Positions 29,033-39,300 of a stretch of 64,000 bases of DNA are shown in pieces (the stretch's first letter is position 1; every line of letters starts with the position of its first letter). Source of the DNA: Terrirhizobium terrae. GTDB lineage: Bacteria; Pseudomonadota; Alphaproteobacteria; Rhizobiales; Rhizobiaceae. The DNA is taken from contig NZ_CP104992.1 of the NCBI RefSeq assembly GCF_030323265.1, forward strand, positions 1,115,501-1,179,500, given 5' to 3'. The notes under the pieces are model-generated. The model saw only the letters and a list, made by a program, of their open reading frames with translations, did not search any database and had not been told where the DNA came from. Position numbers and translations under genes: made by a program.

Positions 29033-32000
29033 TCAGGACCCGTAGACGATCAGCAGATCCTTGGCATCGATCTGGTCGCCGGCCTTGACGAGAACTTCGG
29101 CGATCGTGCCGTCCTTCTCCGCATGCAGCGCCGTTTCCATCTTCATCGCCTCGATCGACAGCAGCACGTCGCCCGCCTTGACCGACTGGCCGGTGGACAC
29201 GGCAACCGTCGAGACGACGCCCGGCATCGGGGCGCCGAGATGGGCGGCATTGCCGGGCTCGGCCTTCGCCCGCACGGCGCTGGCCGAGGCGCGGTTGCGA
29301 TCCGGCACCTTGATGCGGCGCGGCTGGCCGTTCAGCTCGAAGAAGACGGTTACCATGCCCTGGGCATCCGGCGCGCTGGCCGCCTGATTGACCACGACCA
29401 GCGTCTTGCCCTTCTCGATATCGGCATGCAGTTCCTCGCCGTCGGCCATGCCGTAGAAATAGGCGTGGGTGGGCAGGACCGAGACCGGGCCGTACATGTC
29501 GGATGCCAGCGCGAAATCGGTGAACACCTTGGGATACATCAGGTAGGAGGCGAATTCGAAATCGTCGACCTTCCGCTCCAGCTTGTCCTCGATGACCTTG
29601 CGCTCGGCGTTAAGATCGGCCGGTGGCAGCAGCGAGCCGGGCACCGCCGTATAGGGCTTGTCGCCCTTCAGCGCCTTCTTCTGGATGCCTTCAGGCCATC
29701 CGCCCGGAGGCTGGCCGAGATCGCCTTTCAGCATGGCGACGACCGAATCCGGGAAGGCGATATCCTTCGCCGGGTTCTCGACATCGGCAACCGTCAGGTC
29801 CTGGCTGACCATCATCAGCGCCATGTCGCCGACCACCTTGGACGACGGCGTCACCTTGACGATATCGCCGAACATCTGGTTCACGTCGGCATAGGTCTGG
29901 GCCACCTTGTGCCACTTGGTATCGAGCCCCAGCGAACGGGCCTGTTCCTTCAGGTTGGTGAACTGGCCACCCGGCATTTCATGCAGATAGACCTCCGAGG
30001 CAGGTCCCTTAAGATCGCTTTCGAAGGCCGCATACTGGCCACGAACGGCTTCCCAGTAGAACGAGATCTTGCGGACCCATTCTGCGTCCAGCCCCGTATC
30101 GCGCTCGCCGCCAGCCAAGGCTGCGACGATCGAGCCGAGGCAGGGCTGCGACGTGTTGCCGGACAGCGCATCCATTGCCGCATCGACGACATCGACGCCG
30201 GCATCCACCGCGGCAAGCACGGTCGCCGCCGAAATGCCGGACGTGTCATGGGTGTGGAAGTGGATCGGCAGCGAGGTCGCCTCGCGCAGCGCCTTGAACA
30301 GAACGCGCGCGGCGGCCGGCTTTAACAGGCCGGCCATGTCCTTGACCGCGATGATATGGGCGCCGGCCTTTTCCAGTTCCGCAGCCAGCGCCGTGTAATA
30401 TTTGAGATCGTATTTCGGCCGGGCGGAGTTGAGCAGATCGCCGGTATAGCAGATCGCCGCCTCGCAGAGCCGGTTCTCCTCGTTCACCGCGTCCATCGAC
30501 ACGCGCATGTTGTCGACCCAGTTGAGGCAGTCGAACACGCGGAACAGGTCGATGCCGCCCTTGGCGGCCTGGCGGACGAAATATTTGACCACATTGTCGG
30601 GATAGTTCGTGTAGCCGACGCCGTTTGCGCCGCGCAGCAGCATCTGCAGCAGGATATTAGGAGCGCCCTCGCGGATCAGCGCCAGACGTTCCCACGGGTC
30701 TTCGGTGAGGAAGCGCATCGATACGTCGAAAGTCGCGCCGCCCCAGCATTCCAGCGAGAACAGATTGGGCAGCGCCCGGGCATAGACGCCCGATATCCGG
30801 GCGATGTCATGGGTGCGCATGCGGGTGGCGAGCAGCGACTGATGGCCGTCACGCATCGTGGTGTCGGTGATGAGAGCACGGCCCTCGCCCCGCACCCATT
30901 CGGCAAATTTCTTCGGGCCGAGCTCATCCAGCTTCTGCTTGGTGCCGGCGGGGACATCCCCGTTGATATAGGGAATGACCGGCTTCGTCGCATTTGCCGA
31001 AGGTTCAGGCCGGCCTTTGGTTTCCGGATGGCCGTTGACGGTGACGTCGGCGAGATAGGTGAGCAGCTTGGTGGCGCGGTCGGCGCGCTTGACCTGCTCG
31101 AACAGTTCCGGCGTCGTATCGATGAACCGCGTCGTGTAGGAATTGTCGCGGAATTTCGGGTGGGTGATGATCGCTTCGAGGAAGGTCAGGTTGGTGGCGA
31201 CGCCGCGGATACGGAATTCGCGCAGCGCGCGGTCCATGCGCGAGATCGCCTCCAGCGGCTGCGGCGCCCAGGCGGTCACCTTGACCAGCAGTGGATCGTA
31301 ATAGCGGGTGATGATCGCGCCCGTATAGGACGTGCCGCCATCGAGACGGATGCCGAAGCCCGACGCCGAGCGATAGGCGGTGATGCGGCCGTAATCCGGA
31401 ATGAAATTGTGTTCCGGGTCTTCCGTCGTGATGCGGCACTGCAGGGCATGGCCGTTGAGACGGATGTTTTCCTGGGCAGGCACACCCGATTCCGGCGTGC
31501 CGATGGCAAAGCCGTCGAGGATATGGATCTGCGCCTTGACGATATCGATGCCGGTGACGACCTCGGTCACCGTATGCTCCACCTGGATGCGCGGGTTGAC
31601 CTCGATGAAGTAGAACTTGCCGCTATCGGCATCCATCAGATATTCGACCGTGCCGGCGCCGACATAGTTCGTGGCGCCTGCGATCTTCAGCGAATAGCCG
31701 GCGAGTTCAGCCCGCTGCGCCTCCGAGAGGTAGGGAGCGGGAGCTCGCTCGACGACCTTCTGGTTGCGGCGCTGGATGGAGCAATCGCGCTCGAACAGAT
31801 GCACGACATTGCCGTGGGTATCGCCCAGGATCTGGCTTTCGACATGCCGGGCCCGCTCGACCAGCTTTTCCAGATAGACTTCATCCTTGCCGAAGGCGGC
31901 CATCGCCTCGCGCTTGGCTTCGACGACTTCGCGGGAAAGATCCTTGGGATCGCGGATCGCGCGCATGCCGCGCCCGCCGCCACCCCAGGAAGCCTTGAGC

Positions 32001-32491
32001 ATGACCGGGTAACCGATCTCCTCGGCCATCTTCGCCACCTCAGCCATATCATCCGGCAGGGGCTCGGTTGCCGGCACGACGGGAACGCCGACGGAAATCG
32101 CGAGATTGCGCGCCGCGACCTTGTTGCCGAGCTTGCGCATTGTATCCGGGCGCGGGCCGATGAAGATGATCCCTGCCTCGTCGCAGGCGTCGACGAATTC
32201 CGGGCTTTCGGACAGAAGTCCGTAGCCGGGATGGATCGCATCGGCGCCGGATAGTTTTGCCACGCGGATCACTTCCGGGATCGACAGATAGCTCTCGATC
32301 GGCCCGAGATCTTTTTCCAGATGCGGGCCGCGCCCGACCTGATAGCTCTCGTCCGCCTTGAAGCGGTGGAGCGAAAGCTTGTCTTCCTCCGCCCAGATCG
32401 CGACTGTCTTGATGCCAAGTTCGTTGGCGGCGCGGAAAACACGGATGGCAATCTCGGAGCGATTGGCAACGAGAATCTTGGATATCGGCAA
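29033..32491 (-). CDS. pyc: pyruvate carboxylase (TTG start)
   Basis: The 1152-aa single-chain enzyme has: biotin carboxylase (residues 1-460; KASWGGGGRGMRAI ATP-grasp loop, EVNPRIQVEHTVTE), carboxyltransferase (about 540-830; DTTMRDGHQSLLATRMRT, FHTHDTSGIS), the PYC allosteric/tetramer domain, and a C-terminal biotin carrier domain with the biotinylated Lys in IEAMKMETALHAEKDG. It makes oxaloacetate from pyruvate, the main anaplerotic route in rhizobia. The start is TTG at 32491 behind GAGGAGG. The frame is intact over 3.4 kb, notable in this error-rich sequence. Confidence 0.97.
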   Translation of the reverse strand: MPISKILVANRSEIAIRVFRAANELGIKTVAIWAEEDKLSLHRFKADESYQVGRGPHLEKDLGPIESYLSIPEVIRVAKLSGADAIHPGYGLLSESPEFVDACDEAGIIFIGPRPDTMRKLGNKVAARNLAISVGVPVVPATEPLPDDMAEVAKMAEEIGYPVMLKASWGGGGRGMRAIRDPKDLSREVVEAKREAMAAFGKDEVYLEKLVERARHVESQILGDTHGNVVHLFERDCSIQRRNQKVVERAPAPYLSEAQRAELAGYSLKIAGATNYVGAGTVEYLMDADSGKFYFIEVNPRIQVEHTVTEVVTGIDIVKAQIHILDGFAIGTPESGVPAQENIRLNGHALQCRITTEDPEHNFIPDYGRITAYRSASGFGIRLDGGTSYTGAIITRYYDPLLVKVTAWAPQPLEAISRMDRALREFRIRGVATNLTFLEAIITHPKFRDNSYTTRFIDTTPELFEQVKRADRATKLLTYLADVTVNGHPETKGRPEPSANATKPVIPYINGDVPAGTKQKLDELGPKKFAEWVRGEGRALITDTTMRDGHQSLLATRMRTHDIARISGVYARALPNLFSLECWGGATFDVSMRFLTEDPWERLALIREGAPNILLQMLLRGANGVGYTNYPDNVVKYFVRQAAKGGIDLFRVFDCLNWVDNMRVSMDAVNEENRLCEAAICYTGDLLNSARPKYDLKYYTALAAELEKAGAHIIAVKDMAGLLKPAAARVLFKALREATSLPIHFHTHDTSGISAATVLAAVDAGVDVVDAAMDALSGNTSQPCLGSIVAALAGGERDTGLDAEWVRKISFYWEAVRGQYAAFESDLKGPASEVYLHEMPGGQFTNLKEQARSLGLDTKWHKVAQTYADVNQMFGDIVKVTPSSKVVGDMALMMVSQDLTVADVENPAKDIAFPDSVVAMLKGDLGQPPGGWPEGIQKKALKGDKPYTAVPGSLLPPADLNAERKVIEDKLERKVDDFEFASYLMYPKVFTDFALASDMYGPVSVLPTHAYFYGMADGEELHADIEKGKTLVVVNQAASAPDAQGMVTVFFELNGQPRRIKVPDRNRASASAVRAKAEPGNAAHLGAPMPGVVSTVAVSTGQSVKAGDVLLSIEAMKMETALHAEKDGTIAEVLVKAGDQIDAKDLLIVYGS

Positions 32492-32629
32492 CGCAACCTC
32501 CTCAAGGCATTATCGACATGCTGCGCTGCAAAGAGATCAACATCACCTGCATTAGGCAAGCACAATTTGCGTCGAGGAGAGAGACGATCGCGCCGCCCGC
32601 GCGTTAAGCCGGCGGCCGATCCGGATGCA

Positions 32630-33388
32630 CTAGGCGATCAGCGCCAGCCGGAAGGCGAGCGCGATCAGATGCTGGCGATTGTTGGCACCGAGCTTCTCGT
32701 GGAGGCCGTTAATGTACCAGTCCACCGTATGGCTGGAAATGCTGAGTTCCTTGGCGATCTCGTTGGAGGTCAGGCCGTTGGCGAGCAGGAGGATGACCTC
32801 CATTTCGCGCCGTGTCAGCTGCACATCCGTGCTGACCGCACTTTCCAGGATATCGCTCTGGCGCCGGAACTGCAGCAGCTTCCAGAACAGCGCCTTGGCG
32901 GCGGCATCGAACAGGTTGAGCTCTGCCGGCGAAAGATCCACCGGGCGCCCGCCCACAGCCAGGCTGCCCAACATTCCGTTACGGCCGTGTATGGGAAACA
33001 GGTAGCCGTCGTGCAGGCCGTGGCGCGCTGCTTCCTGCGTCATCCGCTTCATCCGCTGGCGATGCGGATCGGCCTTCAGGGTTAGCAGCGCATCCTTCCA
33101 TCGAAAGGGTCGCTGCGCCATTCTGAGCCATCGCAACGTCGGATCGATCAGGCTGTACTTGCGCTGTGAATAGAGTTCCGTCCAGCCTTGTGGCCAGCGG
33201 GCGGCAAGCACCTCCCGCTGCTGCTGCAGGTGCGGCAGAGGCTGTATCAGGACGCTGTAGAAATCAAAGCCATAGGTTGCGAGAAGACTTTCGAACTGGG
33301 CACGCGCCTGTTCCGCCGTCTTTGCTTCGCCGAGCAACACGAGGAACTGGACGATCAAGGTTATATTCAACAGCGCCCCCAAGCCCAA
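32630..33388 (-). CDS. LuxR-type regulator with AHL-binding domain (LuxR solo)
   Basis: The protein of about 250 aa has an N-terminal autoinducer-binding domain (residues 25-160). The residues corresponding to TraR W57, Y61, D70, P71 and W85 are present with TraR spacing in WTELYSQRKYSLIDP and PFRW. The C-terminal LuxR helix-turn-helix is LTRREMEVILLLANGLTSNEIAKELSISSHTVDWY. It is therefore likely able to bind an acyl-homoserine lactone. No luxI-type synthase gene is in the window, so it is a solo or acts at a distance. The start is unclear: only TTG codons (33388 and later) are available. It lies 138 bases downstream of the pyc start, same strand. Confidence 0.88.
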   Translation of the reverse strand: MGLGALLNITLIVQFLVLLGEAKTAEQARAQFESLLATYGFDFYSVLIQPLPHLQQQREVLAARWPQGWTELYSQRKYSLIDPTLRWLRMAQRPFRWKDALLTLKADPHRQRMKRMTQEAARHGLHDGYLFPIHGRNGMLGSLAVGGRPVDLSPAELNLFDAAAKALFWKLLQFRRQSDILESAVSTDVQLTRREMEVILLLANGLTSNEIAKELSISSHTVDWYINGLHEKLGANNRQHLIALAFRLALIA

Positions 33389-33658
33389 CCGGCCGAATTC
33401 AATTTAGCTAAAATAATCAATGTCAATAAAGCCTATAATTGGACATGCATGGTTAGCATTCGTTGAAACGGCATGGCCATATTTAGCACCGCTCGCGCGG
33501 CAATTACCACGGATACGTGTATTCCGTTTCGTTTGCACGACGAAATCTTATTTGCTTTGTCGCATTGCGACCGCGATAGAGGCTTGGAATCGCCCGGTCT
33601 TGTCCATAATGCTCTTCTACCCAAATAACGCATATTGGCGACTGACGAGGTTAGCGGT

Positions 33659-35443
33659 TTGACTTTATTCCAGGTTTACGCCCGGGCTCTGAAATATCTG
33701 GCGAAGAACAAGTGGCGGGTAACCGCCATCGTCATCGCCAACATCGTGCTTGCGGTCATCACCATCGCCGAGCCGGTTCTTTTCGGCTGGATCATCGACG
33801 CCATTTCCTCGAAGGGCGACGTCACGCCCGTCCTGTTGATGTGGGCGGGCTTCGGCGTGTTCAACACGATTGCCTATGTGCTGGTGGCGCGCGAGGCCGA
33901 CCGCCTCGCCCATGGCCGCCGCGCCTCGCTGCTGACGGAAGCCTTTGGCCGCATCATTTCCATGCCGCTCGCCTGGCATCACCAGCGCGGCACATCGAAT
34001 GCGCTCCACACGCTGCTGCGTGCCGCCGAAAGCCTGTTCGGCCTGTGGCTGGAATTCATGCGCACCCATCTGGCGACCGCCGTAGCGATCGTACTCCTGA
34101 TACCGACCGCGATCTCGATGGATTGGCGTCTCTCGATCGTCCTGCTCGTTCTCAGCATCTTTTACTGGATCATCGGCGTCGCAGTGATGAAGCGGACGAA
34201 GGAAGGCCAAGCCTCGGTGGAAAGCCACTATCACCAGGTTTTCTCCCATGTCAGCGATTCCATCAGCAACGTCTCGGTGCTGCACAGCTACAACCGCATC
34301 GAGGCGGAGACGCAGGCACTGAAGGCCTATACGAAGGACCTTCTCGCCGCCCAGTACCCGGTCCTCGACTGGTGGGCGCTGGCCGGCGGCCTCAATCGCA
34401 CCGCCTCCACCGTATCGATGGGCGTCATCCTCGTCATCGGCACGATGCTCGTGCAGCGTGGCGAGATCCGCGTCGGTGACGTGGTCGCCTTCATCGGCTT
34501 CGCCAACCTCTTGATCGCCCGCCTCGACCTGCTGCGTCAGTTCGCCACCCAGATCTTCGAGGCCCGCGCCAAGCTGGAAGACTTCTTCGTGCTGGAGGAT
34601 TCCGTCGAGGATCGCGCCGAGCCTGCCAATGCCGGCGAGCTTCGCGACGTGAAGGGCGAGGTCGAATTCCGCGACGTCTCCTTCGGCTTTGCCAATACCA
34701 AGCAGGGCGTCCACCACGTTTCCTTCACCGCCAAGGCCGGGCAGACGGTTGCGATCGTCGGCCCGACGGGTGCCGGCAAGACGACGCTGATCAACCTCCT
34801 GCAGCGCGTCTACGACCCGCAGGAAGGCAAGATCCTGGTCGACGGCATCGACATCTCGACCGTCACCCGCAAATCGCTGCGCCAGCAGATCGCCACCGTC
34901 TTCCAGGATGCGGGCCTGCTCAACCGCTCGATCAGCGACAATATCAGCCTCGGCCGCGAGGGCGCGACGGAAGAGGACATCCTCAAGGCCGCGGAGGCCG
35001 CAGCCGCCACCGAGTTCATCGAAAGCCGCCTCAACGGCTACGAGACGACGGTCGGCGAGCGCGGCAACAAGCTTTCCGGCGGCGAGCGCCAGCGTATCGC
35101 GATCGCCCGCGCCATCCTGAAGAACGCGCCGATCCTCGTGCTCGATGAGGCGACCAGCGCGCTCGACGTGGAGACCGAGGCCCGCGTCAAGGCGGCGATC
35201 GACAAGCTGCGCGAAGACCGCACGACCTTCATCATCGCCCACCGCCTGTCCACCGTGCGCGACGCCAATACCGTCATCTTCCTCGACAACGGCCGGATCG
35301 CCGAAATGGGCAGCTATGACGAACTCAGTCAGCTCGGCGGCCGCTTCGCCTCGCTGCTGAGAACCAGCGGCTTGCTGGACGACGAAGAGGAAGACGACGC
35401 GAAGAAGGACAAGAAGCCCGAGGCTTCCCCGAGCCCGGCATAA
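33659..35443 (+). CDS. ndvA: cyclic beta-1,2-glucan ABC exporter (TTG start)
   Basis: The protein of about 594 aa is a fused permease-ATPase. Residues 1-300 hold six membrane segments, with the strongly conserved HGRRASLLTEAFGRIISMPL and WHHQRGTSNALHTLLRAAES of NdvA/ChvA. The ATPase has Walker A GPTGAGKTT, signature LSGGERQRIAIARAI and Walker B LVLDEATSALD. It exports cyclic beta-1,2-glucan made by NdvB to the periplasm, needed for osmoadaptation and host infection in rhizobia and agrobacteria. TTG 33659 matches the family start (TLFQVYARAL) and has GAGG 9 bases upstream. ndvB lies convergent downstream. The frame is intact. Confidence 0.95.
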   Translation: MTLFQVYARALKYLAKNKWRVTAIVIANIVLAVITIAEPVLFGWIIDAISSKGDVTPVLLMWAGFGVFNTIAYVLVAREADRLAHGRRASLLTEAFGRIISMPLAWHHQRGTSNALHTLLRAAESLFGLWLEFMRTHLATAVAIVLLIPTAISMDWRLSIVLLVLSIFYWIIGVAVMKRTKEGQASVESHYHQVFSHVSDSISNVSVLHSYNRIEAETQALKAYTKDLLAAQYPVLDWWALAGGLNRTASTVSMGVILVIGTMLVQRGEIRVGDVVAFIGFANLLIARLDLLRQFATQIFEARAKLEDFFVLEDSVEDRAEPANAGELRDVKGEVEFRDVSFGFANTKQGVHHVSFTAKAGQTVAIVGPTGAGKTTLINLLQRVYDPQEGKILVDGIDISTVTRKSLRQQIATVFQDAGLLNRSISDNISLGREGATEEDILKAAEAAAATEFIESRLNGYETTVGERGNKLSGGERQRIAIARAILKNAPILVLDEATSALDVETEARVKAAIDKLREDRTTFIIAHRLSTVRDANTVIFLDNGRIAEMGSYDELSQLGGRFASLLRTSGLLDDEEEDDAKKDKKPEASPSPA

Positions 35444-35468
35444 CTGCCCGCGCATTGCAGAAACGACG

Positions 35469-35503
35469 AAGCCCGACGCTCGATTGAGCGTTGGGCTTTT
35501 TTT
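35469..35503 (+). terminator. ndvA terminator
   Basis: AAGCCCGACGCTC and GAGCGTTGGGCTT form a hairpin with a short loop (CGATT region), followed by T7. It lies 26 bases after the ndvA stop. Confidence 0.93.
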
Positions 35504-35540
35504 CCGAGGCACTCACTGACTGCGAACCCGCCGGTTGCTT

Positions 35541-35674
35541 CCTCCTTCTCCCCGGCGGGGAGAAGGCCCGAAGGGTCGGATGAGGGGAGCGAAGCCACCT
35601 TGCGCGTTCTACCGTGTGGCCCCCACATCGCCTCGCTACGCTCCGGCACTTCTCCCCGCTGGGGAGAAGAAGGA
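35541..35674. repeat. palindromic intergenic element (family B)
   Basis: Two CTTCTCCCC-type hairpins about 80 bp apart: CCTTCTCCCCGGCGGGGAGAAGG at the left edge, and CTTCTCCCCGCTGGGGAGAAG at the right edge. The segment between includes GGGTCGGATGAGGGGAGCGAAG. Related copies lie at 59433 and 61723. Confidence 0.75.
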
Positions 35675-35736
35675 TGTGGCACCGCCGAGCCTTTATTTAT
35701 TTGATGAGGATTCGTGCGGATTGCCACTCGCTCGGC

Positions 35737-35821
35737 GTCATCCTCGCCCTTGTGGCGAGGATCCAACCACGTCTCAGCCAATAGCACCGTGGCAGATGCT
35801 CGGGACAGGCCCGAGCATGAC
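35737..35821. repeat. palindromic intergenic element (family A)
   Basis: The element is bounded by GTCAT (35737) and ATGAC (ending 35821). It holds two hairpins: CCTCGCC-CTTGT-GGCGAGG and GCTCGGG-ACAGG-CCCGAGC. The same architecture occurs at 46357 and 59216, and in diverged form at 4392. Confidence 0.8.
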
Positions 35822-36305
35822 GGCGGGAGACGTTTGCGCCCGCAATCTATCGATGATTGGGCCGAACGCGCGATATTCGCAACGTGGACGAAATTTCTTG
35901 TTCGCGCAGAAAACTCCCCTTTAAATCAACGCTCCCAACAAAATTTCGCGCCATCTCCATCCCCACCTTCGCGGGCCGCAATAACCTGATCCTGTCATTG
36001 GGCGGGGAACCGGGTCGCGAACCGGATCCGCAGGATCAACATCCGGTGCCCGATGATGGTTGAAAGGCGGGAGGACTTGGCCGTCAGGGCGAGATCCTCC
36101 ACCGGAAACGGGATGCGTAATTTGGACCCTCCGCATCAACGACCGGAACGCCAATCGATCGGGCGGGCAGAATGCCTGACACGAATACACAATGAACCAC
36201 CACACTGCCCGCCTCCCCACCTGGCCGGCCGCAACGGGCTCTCCCCGTCGCGGACCCAAGTGATGCCTGTAAGACGGGAAAGGACGTGCCATGACCTGAG
36301 AGCAA
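35822..36305. other. unexplained part of the ndvA-ndvB gap, possible small RNA region
   Basis: About 480 bp with no credible ORF. It contains several possible stems, for example GGCGGGCAG near 36160 and CTGCCCGCC near 36212, and GAGGA/TCCTC near 36075-36100. It ends in a strong plus-strand terminator at 36306. It did not match tmRNA, RNase P or SRP RNA signatures that I know. Confidence 0.35.
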
Positions 36306-36346
36306 TCGCCCCGAAAACCGGTTTTGGTTTTCGGGGCGACTTTTTG
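36306..36346 (+). terminator. orphan intrinsic terminator on the plus strand
   Basis: Arms around CGCCCCGAAAACC (from 36308) and GGTTTTCGGGGCG (to 36338) form a stem of about 13 bp with a short loop, followed by T5. The U-tract points to the plus strand, but the nearest plus-strand gene (ndvA) ends 860 bp upstream with its own terminator. On the minus strand (ndvB side) there is no U-tract. Confidence 0.8.
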
Positions 36347-36365
36347 TTTGCGTCAGGCTGACAGA

Positions 36366-39300
36366 CTATTTCGACGACAGCAGGAAGCTGTTGTCGGCAT
36401 CCGCGGCCTTGCCGTCCACCGTGACGGTACCGCCTTCGACCTTGATCGCATGGGCCTTGCCGTCGATCGTCAGTTCGGCCTCGAAACCGTTCCAGCCTGT
36501 CGGCAGGACCGGATCGACATGCAGACGGTCGCCATTGCGCTTGATGCCGAGAATACCCTCGACGGCGGCGCGATAGAGCCAGCCGGCGGAACCCGTATAC
36601 CAGGTCCAGCCGCCGCGGCTCTGATAGTCGCCCGCGCCGTAGACATCGGCAGCCACCACATAGGGCTCGACCCGGTAGGTCTCGGCCGCATCCTTGGTCA
36701 GCGCATGGTTGATCGGGTTCAGGAGCTGGAAGCACTTCCAGGCATCGTCACCGCGCTTCAGACCGGCCAGCGCCAGGACGACCCAGATCGCCGCATGGGT
36801 ATACTGGCCTCCGTTTTCGCGCACGCCCGGCGGATAGGCCTTGATATAGCCCGGATCCTTGCGGGTATCCTGGAAGGGCGGCGTGAAGAGGCGGATGATG
36901 CCCGCTTCCTCGTCGACCAGCTTTTCCATGACGGCGTCCATGGCCTGCGCCGAACGTTCGGCATTGCCTTCGCCCGACAGCACGCTCCAGGACTGACCGA
37001 GCGAATCGATGCGGCACTCGTCGCTCTTGGCGGAGCCGAGCGGCGAACCGTCGTCGAAATAGCCGCGACGATAATAGGTGCCGTCCCAGCCGTCCGTCTC
37101 GAGCGCATCCTTGAGCGTATCGATATGCTTTGTCCAGCGATCGATGCGCTTGCCGTCGCCACGCTCCTGCGCATAGGGCAGGAAGTTGCGCAGTGCCGCG
37201 GCCAGGAACCAGCCGAGCCAGACGCTCATGCCGCGACCGTTCATGCCGACACGGTTCATACCATCGTTCCAGTCGCCGCCGAGCATCAGCGGCAGGCCCA
37301 TGTCGCCGGTGCGAGTGATCGCAAGATCGAGCGCCCGGGCGGCATGTTCGTAGAGGTCGCCGATCTCGTCGGTGATCTCCGGCTGGATGAAGGCGTCGTG
37401 CTTGTGCTTTTCGAGAATCGGGCCGTTGAGGAACGGCAGCTTCTCGTCGAGCAGCGTCTTGTCGCCGGTCACCGAGACATACTGGTGGACAGCGTAAGCG
37501 AGCCACACCACGTCGTCGGAGATCATCGTGCGCACGCCGGCACCGGTGCCCGGCAGCCACCAATGCATCACGTCGCCTTCCTTGAACTGGCGCGACGCCG
37601 CATTGACGATCTGCTTGCGGGCGAGCGACGGCTCGTGGACGAGGAAGGCCAGCGTATCCTGCAGCTGGTCGCGGAAACCGAAGGCGCCGGAGGCCTGATA
37701 GAAGGCCGAACGCGCCATGATGCGGCAGCCGAGCGCCTGGTAGGGCAGCCAGTGGTTGACCATGTTGTCGAGCGACTTGTCCGGCGTCGAGATCTTCAGG
37801 CGGCCGGTAAAGCCGGTCCAGAAGCCACGGTTTTCGGCAAGAATGCTGTCGAACTTGTCACCCTTGAGCTGTGCGGCGAATGCCTGCGCCTCCTCCTTCG
37901 TCTCGGCATCGCCGAGGAAGAAGGTGACTTCGGTCTCCTCGCCCGGGGCCAGCTCGATATCATAGGCGAGCGCCGCGCACGGGTCGCCGTCGAGATCGAG
38001 CGAACCGCTGAGCGCGGAACCGCTGGCGACCGCCGCCGGCATCTGCACCGAGCCGAAGCGGCCGAGGAACTCCCGGCGGCTTGCGGTAAAGCCGGAGGGG
38101 TTTCCGTCATGCCCATGAAGGCGAAGCGGCGGAAGTTGATGCTGAACGAGTTCGTCGCGATCAGCGTGCCCGTCTCCTCGTCACGCGACGAGAGGATGAA
38201 CGGCGACGTCTTCGCCGCATTGGTGCCGAGCAGCCATTCGACATAACCGTAAAGCCGGAGCTTGCGGGTTTCCGAACCGGTATTGCGCAGAACCATATGC
38301 GACAGCTTGGCCGAACGGTTGCGGTCGACCGTCTTGGTCAGCGCCAGCTTCAACCCATCTTCCTCCGTCGAGAAGATGGAGTATCCGAGGCCGTGGCGGG
38401 CTTCGAACACGGTTTCCGGACGACGCGACAGCGCGGCGAACGGCGTGACGACGGTGCCCTTGTCGAGATCGGCAACATAGAAGCCTTCGCCCGGACGGTT
38501 GATCACAAGATCGTTCGTCCACGGCGTCAGCTGGTAGTCACGCGAGTTGACGGCCCAGGTGAAGCCTGCACCTTCGGCCGAAACATGGAAGCCGAAATTG
38601 TCGTTGGAGATGATGTTGATCCACGGATGCGGCGTCGATTGGCCGCCATTGAGGCGCACCACATATTCGCTGCCGTCTTCCGAGAACCCGCCGAACCCGT
38701 TCCAGAACTCGACACCCTTCGGACCTTCCGCGATCTCTGCCTGCGGAGCAAAATCTCGCCGTTGAGGAGCGGACGACGATCGGCCTCGATCTGCTGTTCC
38801 GTAGACGGCGCGAAGATCGTGCTCGTACGGTTCAACTGGTCGCTCATCTCGCCGTTGCGGGCGTGCAGGACGACGCGCGATGCGGCGATGAGACCGTCCG
38901 CACCGCCGCCTTCCAGGAGGTCGCGGCGCAGCGTGAAGACGTGCTGGCGCCCGCCTTCCTGACCCATGCGGGCAGACATGTGCTCGATCGAGGTCTGCAT
39001 GTCCTGCGCGTCTTCGGCCGACCGCTCGTTGAAGATGACGAGATCGGACACGACACCGCGCGAACGCAGATATTGCTGCGCCAGGATCGCTTCCTTGGCG
39101 ACCGGCAGGTCGCTCTCGTCGTTGATCCTGAGCGTGAAGATCGGCAGGTCGCCGGATACCGCCGACGGCCATAGGCCGGACTGCTGCTGCATGCCTGAAT
39201 GCAGCGTCTGCTGGTCTGCGCGAAGCTGCATGTCGGGATAGACGAGATAGCGTGCCAGATGCTGGAACGCCGCCGCATCCTGCGAGGTGACGCCGAGATG

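Noticed and set aside
30356..32254. 632-codon open frame on the plus strand opposite pyc
   Set aside because: Pyc on the minus strand has full domain conservation. The plus frame is a high-GC shadow with no family motif and no ribosome binding site.
33403..33412. lux box upstream of the LuxR solo
   Set aside because: The TTTAGCTAAA dyad is only 10 bp and lacks the usual 18-20 bp lux-box pattern, so I do not list it as an operator.
35921..36292. 123-codon minus-strand ORF in the ndvA-ndvB gap
   Set aside because: No ribosome binding site, odd composition and no likeness to a family. The segment is better viewed as non-coding.
35850..36346. tmRNA, RNase P RNA or SRP RNA in the ndvA-ndvB gap
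   Set aside because: I looked for the tag-peptide frame, the RNase P conserved ends and the SRP GGAAG/AGCAGCC core. None were found on either strand.
36324..38246. 640-codon open frame on the plus strand opposite ndvB
   Set aside because: It mirrors the GH94 part of ndvB, whose protein is conserved. The mirror product has no recognisable domain.
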